From Chitinophaga oryziterrae (GTDB lineage: Bacteria > Bacteroidota > Bacteroidia > Chitinophagales > Chitinophagaceae), in assembly GCF_009758125.1 (NCBI RefSeq), contig NZ_WRXO01000012.1, forward strand, positions 124,001 through 188,000: a stretch of DNA of 64,000 nt, written 5' to 3'. Positions 9,114 through 17,206 of this stretch are shown one piece after another. The stretch's first letter is position 1. Every line of letters starts with the position of its first letter. Below the pieces are notes generated by a model, which did not search any database, was not told the origin of the DNA, and saw nothing but the letters and a program-made list of their open reading frames with translations. Made by a program: the position numbers and the translations under genes.

Positions 9114-9231
9114 CTTTTTGGGGTTTGAAATTGAACAATTAAATTTTTGTTGAACAAAATTCAATTAATTCCTTCGTCCCATCACATGCATAAACACCTG
9201 ATTTGGCCAGGTATTAATACGTGATTAAAGA

Positions 9232-9263
9232 GATGAGCCACACCGGCTGAGATGCAGCTCATC
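9232..9263 (-). terminator. Weak hairpin after the small peptide gene
   Basis: GATGAGC (9232-9238) pairs with GCTCATC (9257-9263) around an 18-base loop, followed on the minus strand by TCTTTAATC. It lies just after the stop of the 85-aa gene and is a plausible but weak terminator. Confidence 0.4.
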
Positions 9264-9274
9264 AGCTTTATATA

Positions 9275-9532
9275 TTATCTAATGAACAGGATCTTTCCGC
9301 CTTTACTGGATTTATAAGTGCCAGTAGCAGCATCAAAGTAATAAGTGCAGGTACCAAAATGGTCGAAAGCACATTCATAATCGTACCCTTCTATACCCGC
9401 AGGGTAATAGCTGGTGCCCGACTTATAATACTGTGTTTCTTCCAGGTGATTTTTCGTTAACGAGTTTGCCAGTGCGCCTCCGGCTGCCAGGATAATAGCT
9501 AATGCCAGTAATGGAAATTTTTTCTTTTTCAT
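9275..9532 (-). CDS. Small secreted peptide, DUF6520-like
   Basis: An 85-aa protein: MKKKK followed by a hydrophobic signal (FPLLALAIILAAGGALA), then a short polar mature part of about 60 residues with two cysteines (YECAFDHFGTCTYYF) and a Tyr-rich character. This looks like the DUF6520 family of small Bacteroidota exported peptides, whose role is unknown. It lies 160 bases upstream of the lipoprotein gene on the same strand. It is not obviously homologous to the Cys-free peptides at 29645 and 45877, although all share a short Lys-plus-signal start. Confidence 0.65.
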   Translation of the reverse strand: MKKKKFPLLALAIILAAGGALANSLTKNHLEETQYYKSGTSYYPAGIEGYDYECAFDHFGTCTYYFDAATGTYKSSKGGKILFIR

Positions 9533-9709
9533 CTTGATGGGTTTTACGTTTAGCAGGTGATAGGATTAACAAATGTGGTTACTCAATTAATTGGATGATG
9601 AAAGGCCGTGTTTTTTAATGTACGACGAAGATATATTAATCTGCTGCAAGGGTACCGCAGTTCCAAACAATATTTCAGCTAGTAGCATTACAATTTCAAT
9701 AATACACCT

Positions 9710-9717
9710 TAACTTTG
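9710..9717 (+). promoter_or_regulatory. -7 box for the ADP-ribose operon
   Basis: TAACTTTG matches the Bacteroidota -7 consensus TAnnTTTG and lies 22 bases before the ATG at 9740. No clear -33 element is visible. Confidence 0.45.
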
Positions 9718-9739
9718 TGTCAAATCAACGCAAAGAAGC

Positions 9740-10420
9740 ATGAAACCATTCCATAGTTACCAGAATCCTTCACTTGCAATTGACCTTGTAGTGTTTGGTT
9801 ATCAGCAACGTACATTATCCGTATTGCTGCTAAACAGGAATGAAATGCCGTTTAAAGATACCTGGACATTACCGGGCGCCTTCCTTCAAATGGACGAACG
9901 TTTTAAAGATACCTGCTCCAGGGTACTAAAAACAAAGTTAGGGATGGACAATGTGTACCTGGAACAACTGTACTCATTTGATGAACCGGAACGGGATCCA
10001 CGCGGAAGGGTGATCGCCATCGCACATTATGCGCTCATCAATCCTAAAAACTTTGCCATCACAGCAGGTAGTATGGCAAATGACGTACAATGGTTCGACA
10101 TACATCAGATGCCCGAACTGGGATTCGATCATCAGGAAATCTTTACGCAGGCACTGCAAAGATTACGTTCCAAGATCCTCTACTTCCCCGTAGGATTTGA
10201 ATTACTGGACGATCTCTTTACCATGCCCGAATTGCATGAACTATATGAATGCATCCTCGATACGACTATCGACAGGCGCAACTTCAGAAGGAAAATCCTG
10301 GATGCACAATATATTATTAACACAGGTAAAAAAAGAGAAGGATTGCAAAACCGCCATCCCGATCTCTACAAGTTTAACAAGAAGCTGCCGAAAAATGCTT
10401 TCCAGCTCAACATCAATTAA
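9740..10420 (+). CDS. Nudix-domain winged-helix regulator (NrtR-like)
   Basis: The N-terminal about 140 residues form a Nudix fold: AIDLVVFGYQQRTLSVLLLNRN, WTLPGAFLQMDERFKDTCSRVL, where the Nudix box is degenerate compared with GX5EX7REUXEEXGU. The C-terminal 80 residues fit the winged helix of the NrtR family (LHELYECILDTTIDRRNFRRKIL). NrtR proteins bind ADP-ribose and repress NAD-related genes. The gene heads an operon with KptA, ADP-ribosylglycohydrolase and a phosphoesterase, which fits an ADP-ribose sensor controlling its own operon. Role assignment rests on family and context. Confidence 0.85.
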   Translation: MKPFHSYQNPSLAIDLVVFGYQQRTLSVLLLNRNEMPFKDTWTLPGAFLQMDERFKDTCSRVLKTKLGMDNVYLEQLYSFDEPERDPRGRVIAIAHYALINPKNFAITAGSMANDVQWFDIHQMPELGFDHQEIFTQALQRLRSKILYFPVGFELLDDLFTMPELHELYECILDTTIDRRNFRRKILDAQYIINTGKKREGLQNRHPDLYKFNKKLPKNAFQLNIN

Positions 10421-10422
10421 TA

Positions 10423-10953
10423 ATGAACAACAAAACGATCAGCAAATTTTTAAGCCTGATATTACGACACGCTCCTGAAACCATCAACTTACAATTAGAT
10501 AAAAACGGATGGGCAGATGTAGATGAACTGCTCTCAAAAGCAGCACAACACAAACAACCATTTACTGCAGAAGAACTGGAAGAGGTGGTGGAAACGAACG
10601 ATAAACAACGTTTTGCTTTTAATGCCGACCATACTAAAATAAGGGCCAGCCAGGGTCATTCTGTTGATATCAATCTTGATCTGCTACCACAGCAACCTCC
10701 TGAATTCCTTTTCCATGGCACTGTTGCCAGGTTCCTGGATGGCATTAAAAAAGAAGGGTTACAGAAGATGAGCCGCCAGCATCTGCATCTTAGTCATGAT
10801 AGGGAAACAGCCGTGAAAGTAGGAAGCCGTCGCGGATCACCGGTGATTTTGAATATCAGAAGCGGACAAATGCATAGGGACGGGTTCCTGTTCTATCTCT
10901 CTGACAATGGCGTATGGCTGACAGACAACGTGCCTTCTAAATACATTGACTGA
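10423..10953 (+). CDS. kptA: RNA 2'-phosphotransferase KptA/Tpt1
   Basis: Transfers an internal RNA 2'-phosphate to NAD, giving ADP-ribose 1'',2''-cyclic phosphate and nicotinamide. It has the family start SKFLSLILRHAPETI, then LDKNGWADVDELL, the NAD-binding FLFHGTVARFLDGIKKEGL, and MSRQHLHLSHDRETAVKVGSRRG, including the H-G and R residues expected of Tpt1. At 176 aa it is full length. It starts two bases after the stop of the Nudix regulator and overlaps the next gene by one base. Bacterial KptA often has no known RNA substrate. Here the neighbours suggest that the ADP-ribose product is further processed. Confidence 0.93.
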   Translation: MNNKTISKFLSLILRHAPETINLQLDKNGWADVDELLSKAAQHKQPFTAEELEEVVETNDKQRFAFNADHTKIRASQGHSVDINLDLLPQQPPEFLFHGTVARFLDGIKKEGLQKMSRQHLHLSHDRETAVKVGSRRGSPVILNIRSGQMHRDGFLFYLSDNGVWLTDNVPSKYID

Positions 10954-11873
10954 TGCGGAACTATATAAAAGATATACTCTATGGTATTGCTACCGGCGAT
11001 GCATTAGGTGTACCGGTAGAATTTCTTTCAAGGGGGGAAATCGCATTGCGCCCCATCACAGGTATGCAGGGTTATGGCACCCATAACCAGCCTCCGGGTA
11101 CATGGTCAGATGATAGCTCACTGACTTTCTGCCTGGCGGAAATGTTATGCGGTGAATATGATCTCACCAATCTGGCGAACCGTTTCATCAACTGGAGGAA
11201 TTATGGGTACTGGACGCCACGCGGCGAAGTATTTGACATTGGCATTGCAACTTCTCATGCCATTAACCGCTTACAGGATGGCATCTCTCCGGTGCTGGCT
11301 GGTGGTGATGGCGAATGGAGTAACGGTAACGGCTCATTGATGCGCATCTTACCACTCCTCTTTTATATAAAAGATCTATCTGTCGCAGACCGTTTCAATA
11401 TCATCGGCGAGGTATCATCTCTTACACACAGGCACAGCCGTTCCATCGTTGCCTGCTTCTTATACCTGGAAATGGCGTTGAATATATTACAGGGCAAAGA
11501 CAAACAAACTGCTTATACGGAGATGTGTAAAACGGCTAATGACTTCCTGGCCGATGAAAAAGAAGCTTTCAGCAGGGTCCTGTCCGGCGATATCCCTGGT
11601 CTTCATATTAATGATATCAAGTCCACAGGTTATGTTGTCCATACCCTGGAGGCTGCCATCTGGTGCCTGCTGAAAACCAATGATTATCAATCAGCTGTGC
11701 TCTCTGCCGTCAACTTAGGCGATGATACGGACACCACAGCTGCTGTGACCGGCGGAATCGCAGGTCTGCTCTACGGATGGGAGACCATTCCGGCAGAATG
11801 GCTGAATCTTTTAGCAAAAAAGACTAGTATTGACAAGTTGATTATTAACTTGCAGGCCAAAATAGATGTATAA
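10953..11873 (+). CDS. ADP-ribosylglycohydrolase (DraG/ARH family)
   Basis: Hydrolyses ADP-ribose linked to protein or other acceptors. DraG signatures are GIATGDALGVPVEF near the start, PPGTWSDDSSLTFCLAE (the acidic Mg site), GNGSLMRILPL, LTHRHSRSI and AVNLGDDTDTTAAVTGGIAGLLYG near the C-terminus. At 306 aa it is full length. It is translationally coupled to kptA (TGATG) and directly abuts the phosphoesterase gene. It probably works on ADP-ribosylated products generated in the same operon, which is inference from context. Confidence 0.93.
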   Translation: MRNYIKDILYGIATGDALGVPVEFLSRGEIALRPITGMQGYGTHNQPPGTWSDDSSLTFCLAEMLCGEYDLTNLANRFINWRNYGYWTPRGEVFDIGIATSHAINRLQDGISPVLAGGDGEWSNGNGSLMRILPLLFYIKDLSVADRFNIIGEVSSLTHRHSRSIVACFLYLEMALNILQGKDKQTAYTEMCKTANDFLADEKEAFSRVLSGDIPGLHINDIKSTGYVVHTLEAAIWCLLKTNDYQSAVLSAVNLGDDTDTTAAVTGGIAGLLYGWETIPAEWLNLLAKKTSIDKLIINLQAKIDV

Positions 11874-12605
11874 ATGGCCCGGACTTTAGTAATTGGTGAT
11901 ATGCATGGTGCAATGAGAGCAGTGAAACAGGTGATTGAAAGGATACAATTGCAATCAGACGATACACTGATCTTTCTGGGTGATTATGTAGATGGATGGT
12001 CAGAATCAGCGCAACTGATAGACTTTCTCATAGAACTGCAGGAATATCAGTCCTGTATTTTCATCAAAGGGAATCATGATGCCTGGTGTGAATCCTGGCT
12101 GATGGGAGAAACACCCGACCCGACCTGGCTGGCCAATGGCGGACAGGAAACCGTGAACAGCTACTGCGACCATACTTCCGAACAAAAAGCACAGCATATC
12201 GACTTTCTCAATCGTATGAAATATTATCATATTGATGAGGAACAACGCCTCTTCGTGCATGCTGGTTTTACTTCCATGAGCGGACCGGCAAGGGAACGCT
12301 TCCAGATCACCTTTTACTGGGACAGGACGCTCTGGGAAATGGCGATTGCAATGGATAAACAGATCAGAATGGATGAGCGTATTTATCCGAAGAGATTATT
12401 ATTATTTAAGGAGATCTATATCGGTCATACTCCTACCACCAATTACGGGATAGAAATACCGATGAATGCCTGTAACGTATGGAATGTGGATACCGGGGCT
12501 GCTTTTCACGGGAGGGTATCTGCGCTGGATATTGATTCAAAGGAGTTCTGGCAAAGTGATCCTGTACATCATTTATATCCCGGGGAAACCGGCAGGAATA
12601 AATAA
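11874..12605 (+). CDS. PPP-type metallophosphoesterase (ApaH/PrpA-like)
   Basis: Calcineurin-like phosphoesterase with the canonical metal motifs in order: GDMHG, GDYVDGW, GNHD, a His in VHAGFT and a C-terminal IGHTPT. It resembles bacterial serine/threonine phosphatase 1 and dinucleoside tetraphosphatases. At 243 aa it is full length. The ATG follows the TAA of the ADP-ribosylglycohydrolase directly. In this operon it might remove the cyclic or 1''/2'' phosphate of the KptA product, but protein or Ap4A substrates are equally possible. Confidence 0.88.
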   Translation: MARTLVIGDMHGAMRAVKQVIERIQLQSDDTLIFLGDYVDGWSESAQLIDFLIELQEYQSCIFIKGNHDAWCESWLMGETPDPTWLANGGQETVNSYCDHTSEQKAQHIDFLNRMKYYHIDEEQRLFVHAGFTSMSGPARERFQITFYWDRTLWEMAIAMDKQIRMDERIYPKRLLLFKEIYIGHTPTTNYGIEIPMNACNVWNVDTGAAFHGRVSALDIDSKEFWQSDPVHHLYPGETGRNK

Positions 12606-13190
12606 TTATCTCAGGTACATTTCTTTTTTCACAAGAGAGAAGTTTTCATCTTTTACATCAGCTTCGTAATAATAGAGAGTGCCATCTTCCAGGACGATCC
12701 TGTCCTGCAATTCTTCATCACTGATATAATCACAGAAATAAGGTAATACCCATGTTTTTGTAATGCGTCTCCATCGCCCTCTCATATAAGACCAGGTGCT
12801 TACATTATAGGAACATCTATGCCTTGATTCCTGGAAGATTGTCAGATCATCCCTTCCGTCATTATTCAGATCGTGTTCATTTACCAGTCTGATCCTTCCT
12901 TCCGAGACAGGGAGTGGCCTGATACTATCTGAAGAAAAACGGACGATGTATTTATCGCCTCTGTACAATACAGCATACGCCACATCTACCTGGTGATCTC
13001 CGTTAAAATCACCTTCAATACGTAATGTATCGGGAATTTTTTCCGTCAGTTGAGGAGGAGCTGGCATCGTCATTAAACCTGTGTCCGCTTTGGCCTGGAC
13101 TGCTACTTTTGTTGGCTGATGCCTGTTTCTTTCTTCCGGATCATTACAGGATAATGCAAAGAATACCAATACAATCAGGCATTTGTTCAT
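12606..13190 (-). CDS. Lipoprotein with FG-GAP-like calcium loops
   Basis: A 194-aa protein with a short signal and lipobox (LVFFALSC, Cys about 15). Two EF-hand-like loops, DFNGDHQVDVAY and DLNNDGRDDLTIF, are typical of FG-GAP/VCBS repeats, so a small Ca-binding beta structure exposed outside the cytoplasm is likely. Its stop is immediately next to the stop of the convergent phosphoesterase gene with no room for a terminator. Function unknown. Confidence 0.7.
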   Translation of the reverse strand: MNKCLIVLVFFALSCNDPEERNRHQPTKVAVQAKADTGLMTMPAPPQLTEKIPDTLRIEGDFNGDHQVDVAYAVLYRGDKYIVRFSSDSIRPLPVSEGRIRLVNEHDLNNDGRDDLTIFQESRHRCSYNVSTWSYMRGRWRRITKTWVLPYFCDYISDEELQDRIVLEDGTLYYYEADVKDENFSLVKKEMYLR

Positions 13191-13220
13191 AGGATTTACT
13201 TCATTACTATCGTAAAAGTA

Positions 13221-14216
13221 TCAATTTCCCTCGGGCAGTTGATGATAATTATACCACCTCCTGATTAAAAGATTAATAAACAGTTTGACATGGATCTCAT
13301 TCAGGAATGTATTACTCCAATTTTCATACCTGTTACATTGTATACCCAGGAAAAAGATAAATACGGACAACCCAAGTACAGGTATTGCGTTCCTTTCGGC
13401 TTCACTGATGGGAGTAATACTCTCATATCCGTCCAGGAAACTCTTTAACTTAAGCTGATATTCGGTTTCCTCTTTCTCTATTTTATGCAGTTGCATAACA
13501 TAATAGCCGATATCCAGGCATAACCATCCGTTTCCACAGAAATCGAAATCAAAAATGGTAATATCACCATTATTATCGAAATGCATATTATCATACCATA
13601 TATCCAGGTGAACGATCCCTCTCCTGAGTGTACTAGTACTCAATTCATCCAACTGTGTTACCAGATAACGCTTTACTTTTTCGAGGAATACAAATTCATC
13701 CGCACTATTATCGATGAAGGGTTGTATGCGGACGACTGCCTCTTCCAGCATGATAGCTGCATTATAAGTTACCCTGTTTATATTTTGGTTGTGGTTTACC
13801 AGGTGCATTTTAGCCATTGCCACGCCTACCCTGTAATGAATATCTGTAGAATAAGATAATGACTTTCTTCCTGGTGCATACGAGAACAATACGCCATACC
13901 TTTTACCTTCAGGCGCAGTCAGTTCCTGTATATAATTATCATCTGTATCCTGAACTGGATAAGAAACCGGTATCCCATGCTGCTTCAGGTTATCCAGCAG
14001 TTTTATTTCTTCTTCTATCTCTGTTACAGAGCGCCAGTTTAAAGTATAAACACGAAGGACGAATTTAGTATCACCATCAGTGATCAGGTAACTATGATTC
14101 ACGCCTGCCTTTAATAAACTACAGGTAGTATTTATACTCAGGTTGTACCGGGATTGCACAAACGTAGCCAGATGGGTAGCGGACAAAATGGAACTCGAAA
14201 CGGGAAAGGAAGTCAT
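13221..14216 (-). CDS. Aminoglycoside phosphotransferase (APH)-fold kinase
   Basis: Small-molecule kinase of the APH/choline kinase/homoserine kinase II type. An ATP-binding N-lobe has KFVLRVYTLNWRSVTEIEEEI. The Brenner motif is HLDIWYDNMHF (catalytic Asp, Asn) and the metal-binding DFDFCG follows, then LDIGYYVMQL. At 331 aa the length is normal. The substrate cannot be told from the sequence. The family includes antibiotic kinases but most members are metabolic. Monocistronic; its 5' side faces the PL9-like gene. Confidence 0.85.
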   Translation of the reverse strand: MTSFPVSSSILSATHLATFVQSRYNLSINTTCSLLKAGVNHSYLITDGDTKFVLRVYTLNWRSVTEIEEEIKLLDNLKQHGIPVSYPVQDTDDNYIQELTAPEGKRYGVLFSYAPGRKSLSYSTDIHYRVGVAMAKMHLVNHNQNINRVTYNAAIMLEEAVVRIQPFIDNSADEFVFLEKVKRYLVTQLDELSTSTLRRGIVHLDIWYDNMHFDNNGDITIFDFDFCGNGWLCLDIGYYVMQLHKIEKEETEYQLKLKSFLDGYESITPISEAERNAIPVLGLSVFIFFLGIQCNRYENWSNTFLNEIHVKLFINLLIRRWYNYHQLPEGN

Positions 14217-14339
14217 GCTGCAATTTGCATATAACTATGTATTTGTCCAAATTAAATCGGGAACGATTGCGTAAATAATTCCGTACAATCCGCGCTGATG
14301 GCGTGTCAAATCCTGTAATTTCAAATAAAAATATCCGTT

Positions 14340-16559
14340 ATGAAAAAGCATTTACTCACAATGTTATGCCTTGCCATTGGAGGTATAACCCAAGCCCAAA
14401 CATTGTATGTTTCCCCCGGCGGTTCATCTTCCAACTCCGGTACTTCTATCAGCGCACCTACTACACTGGACAATGCGTTAGCTACCGTAACGGCAGGTGG
14501 TACTATCTATATGCGTGGAGGTACATATAGTTATTCTACTTCTATCGTTATTGCAGATACGAACAATGGTACTTCATCTGCCAACAAAAACGTGATAGCA
14601 TATGGTACTGAAGTACCTGTCATCGATTTCTCTTCACAGGCTGTCGCGGATGCCAACCGTGGTGTAGTACTGGATGGCGACTACTGGCATTTTACAGGTA
14701 TTACCATTTCATCTGCCGGTGACAATGGTATGCTGTTATCCGGTAACAACAACACCATTGAGAAATGTATTTTCAGCAAAAATCATGATAGTGGTCTTCA
14801 GTTGAGCCGCTACAAAACAACGAACACCGCCATTAGTCAGTGGCCATCCAACAACCTCGTGCTCAACTGTGAGGCCTTCGATAATCAGGACCCTGGCAAT
14901 GAAAATGCAGATGGTTTTGCTGCGAAACTCACTTGTGGTACAGGAAATATTTTCCGCGGATGTATTTCTCATAATAATATTGACGATGGCTGGGATTTCT
15001 ATGCCAAAACAGAAACAGGGCCTATTGGTCCGGTGACTCTGGAAAACTGTGTATCTTATAATAACGGCGTGTTAAGCTCTGGTACTACTTCCGGTAGTGG
15101 TGATAAAAACGGTTTTAAATTAGGTGGTTCCGGTATTGCCGTGAATCATATTGTACGCCGTTGTGTCGCTTTCGGAAACGGACATCATGGTTTTACTGAT
15201 AATGATAATCCTGGTAATATAGAAGTCACGAACAATACCAGTTACAACAATGCAGAATCCAATTTTAATTTCAGGACAGGCAGTACAGCTACATTTAAAA
15301 ACAATTTATCTTTCAATGCCGGTTCCAGCGACAAATCCAACGGTACAGATGTGGGTACTTCCAATGTATGGTGGAAGAACAATGTCAGCACTAACAGCGG
15401 CAGCCTGGTAGTGAGCAGTGCGGACTTCGTCTCTTTAACCGCCAGTGTAACAAAGAACAGCGATGGAACTCCTAACCTGGGAAACTTCCTCGCACTGGCC
15501 ACCGGCAGTGATATGATCAATGCAGGTGTTACTGCTACGGGTATTACTTACAATGGTTCTGCACCAGACCTTGGCGCCCGTGAATCCGGCAGCACTACTA
15601 CCAATCCCGGTACATATACGCTTAGCTTAACAGCCTCTCCCTCTGCTGGTGGTACCATCACTGCCAGTCCTTCTGCCTCTTCTTATACTTCCGGCACTGT
15701 AGTTACCTTAACGGCTACTCCTGCCAGCGGTTATACATTTACCAGCTGGAGCGGCGGCGCCAGTGGCACATCTGCCAGCACTACCGTTACCATCACCGCC
15801 AACACTTCCGTAACGGCTACCTTTACCGCTACTTCTACAGGAGGAGGCAATACGCTGCGTATCGATGATGCTGCCACCACCACCAGCGGCTACTGCGGAG
15901 CGGATGGCAGTCGTCAGAACTCTTACACGGGTGCAGATGGCGGTTACTACATCAACCTTTCTAATTCAGCCTCTAAAGGGGTAAACTATACAGTAAACGT
16001 TCCTGCAGCAGGTACTTATTCCTTTGTATGGAGATATGCTAACGGAGGCAGCACCGTATCTACTATCGCCCGTCTATTAGTGAATGGCAGCGCGGTTAAT
16101 AGCAGCGTATCTTTCCCTGTCACTTCTTCCTGGACAGCCTGGACAACCACCGGTGCGATAACAGCCACCCTGGCAGCAGGTAACAATATCGTACGAATAG
16201 AAACAACCGAAGCAAAAGAATTCGCCAATATAGACTGGATGGAAGTAACGGGTACAACACCCACAGCAGGTGCTTGCAGTTCATCATCACGCGTGGCTGC
16301 TACACATGACTTTGTGCCTGTATTAAGCAATGTATACCCCAATCCGACATCCGGCCTTTCATCCATTGTTTTCTACAACAAACAACAAGAGAGGGTGATC
16401 ATCCGGGTATTTAATTCAAATGGACTGCTGGTAAAAACACTGGTAGATAAATCCTTCCCTGAAGGGAATAACCAGTTGACATTTGATGTGAATGGATTGG
16501 CAAGTGGGGTGTATTTTATTAAAGTAAATGATGCTACATTACGATTGGTAAAAGAATAA
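14340..16559 (+). CDS. Secreted PL9-like pectate lyase with repeat, CBM and T9SS domain
   Basis: Extracellular polysaccharide lyase-like enzyme of 739 aa. Order: signal peptide (to about 20, ending TQAQ); right-handed parallel beta-helix of PL9 type (20-420) with the family stretch GNENADGFAAKL containing the Lys expected as catalytic base and NIDDGWDFYAK; a divergent InlB-type repeat (about 425-500, SPSAGGTITASPSAS, GYTFTSWSGG); a CBM35/CBM6-like module (about 505-640, ending FANIDWMEVTG); and a C-terminal T9SS type A sorting domain (SNVYPNPTSG ... GLASGVYFIKV). Pectate as substrate is inferred from the family. A shorter lipoprotein relative lies at 59833. Confidence 0.88.
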   Translation: MKKHLLTMLCLAIGGITQAQTLYVSPGGSSSNSGTSISAPTTLDNALATVTAGGTIYMRGGTYSYSTSIVIADTNNGTSSANKNVIAYGTEVPVIDFSSQAVADANRGVVLDGDYWHFTGITISSAGDNGMLLSGNNNTIEKCIFSKNHDSGLQLSRYKTTNTAISQWPSNNLVLNCEAFDNQDPGNENADGFAAKLTCGTGNIFRGCISHNNIDDGWDFYAKTETGPIGPVTLENCVSYNNGVLSSGTTSGSGDKNGFKLGGSGIAVNHIVRRCVAFGNGHHGFTDNDNPGNIEVTNNTSYNNAESNFNFRTGSTATFKNNLSFNAGSSDKSNGTDVGTSNVWWKNNVSTNSGSLVVSSADFVSLTASVTKNSDGTPNLGNFLALATGSDMINAGVTATGITYNGSAPDLGARESGSTTTNPGTYTLSLTASPSAGGTITASPSASSYTSGTVVTLTATPASGYTFTSWSGGASGTSASTTVTITANTSVTATFTATSTGGGNTLRIDDAATTTSGYCGADGSRQNSYTGADGGYYINLSNSASKGVNYTVNVPAAGTYSFVWRYANGGSTVSTIARLLVNGSAVNSSVSFPVTSSWTAWTTTGAITATLAAGNNIVRIETTEAKEFANIDWMEVTGTTPTAGACSSSSRVAATHDFVPVLSNVYPNPTSGLSSIVFYNKQQERVIIRVFNSNGLLVKTLVDKSFPEGNNQLTFDVNGLASGVYFIKVNDATLRLVKE

Positions 16560-16564
16560 TATAA

Positions 16565-16594
16565 AAAAGCGGGAACCTCACAGTTCCCGCTTTT
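16565..16594. terminator. Bidirectional intrinsic terminator
   Basis: AAAAGCGGGAAC (16565-16576) pairs perfectly with GTTCCCGCTTTT (16583-16594) around a six-base loop. It sits between the convergent PL9-like gene and the 172-aa gene, with A/T tracts on both sides so it can serve both strands. Confidence 0.88.
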
Positions 16595-17111
16595 AAAACT
16601 TACATTCTTCTCCCGGTTTCAACTCTCGTCCTCTCTGTTTCTCCGCTACTGCAAATGCTTCATCTCCCAGTACATGAAACCCTTTAGGTGCTTTGGATTT
16701 CGGTCCCTTATAAATACCTACAAATGGCTTTGAATATACACGGCGGCTCACCGGATCTGTCATTTTAAAGAACTGTACATACCAGCCCTGTACTATACTA
16801 TTATCCGGGGGTGGTTTAGGTGCAGCTGCTTTCTCCCTGTTACGTAATATCTGTTCCAGCGATACCTTCTCTACATCAGCGGGTTTGAAAAAAAATACTC
16901 TTTTTCCTTTTAAAGATTGCCCGGTAGCGCTTTTAAATACTCCGCCATGATGCCATTCTGTTGCAAAAGGAGATAATTCCAGCGCAGTGATCTTCATCTT
17001 GAACTTCTTTGTCAATAACGCAGCGACCTCTCCTGCCTTCAGCAACTTCTTATCCTCAGCATCCTGGTAATTTTCAGACTTCCCCTGCTGCAGATATTTA
17101 CTCATTTTCAT
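16593..17111 (-). CDS. Hypothetical basic cytosolic protein
   Basis: A 172-aa protein with no signal or membrane segment and a strong Lys/Arg excess. N-terminal part: AGEVAALLTKKFKMKITALELSPFATEWHHGGVFKS. C-terminal part: VQGWYVQFFKMTDPVSRRVYSKPFVGIYKGPKS. I do not recognise the family. Its start is MKM at 17111 with an alternative ATG two codons on. It is divergent from the Tat oxidase operon and ends in a shared terminator. Confidence 0.65.
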   Translation of the reverse strand: MKMSKYLQQGKSENYQDAEDKKLLKAGEVAALLTKKFKMKITALELSPFATEWHHGGVFKSATGQSLKGKRVFFFKPADVEKVSLEQILRNREKAAAPKPPPDNSIVQGWYVQFFKMTDPVSRRVYSKPFVGIYKGPKSKAPKGFHVLGDEAFAVAEKQRGRELKPGEECKF

Positions 17112-17206
17112 GGTGGGAAGTTACAAATAACCGTTCAACAAATTTCCTGCACAACAATCCCCAATAATTCCTACTTTGTTAAAAGGAAGTATTTAAACAT
17201 CAACCA

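Noticed and set aside
13221..14216. Antibiotic resistance aminoglycoside kinase
   Set aside because: The APH fold alone does not define the substrate and no resistance context or mobile element is present.
14736..16366. Long antisense ORFs inside the PL9-like gene
   Set aside because: They are shadows of a clearly coding frame with recognised domains; the translated products show no family features.
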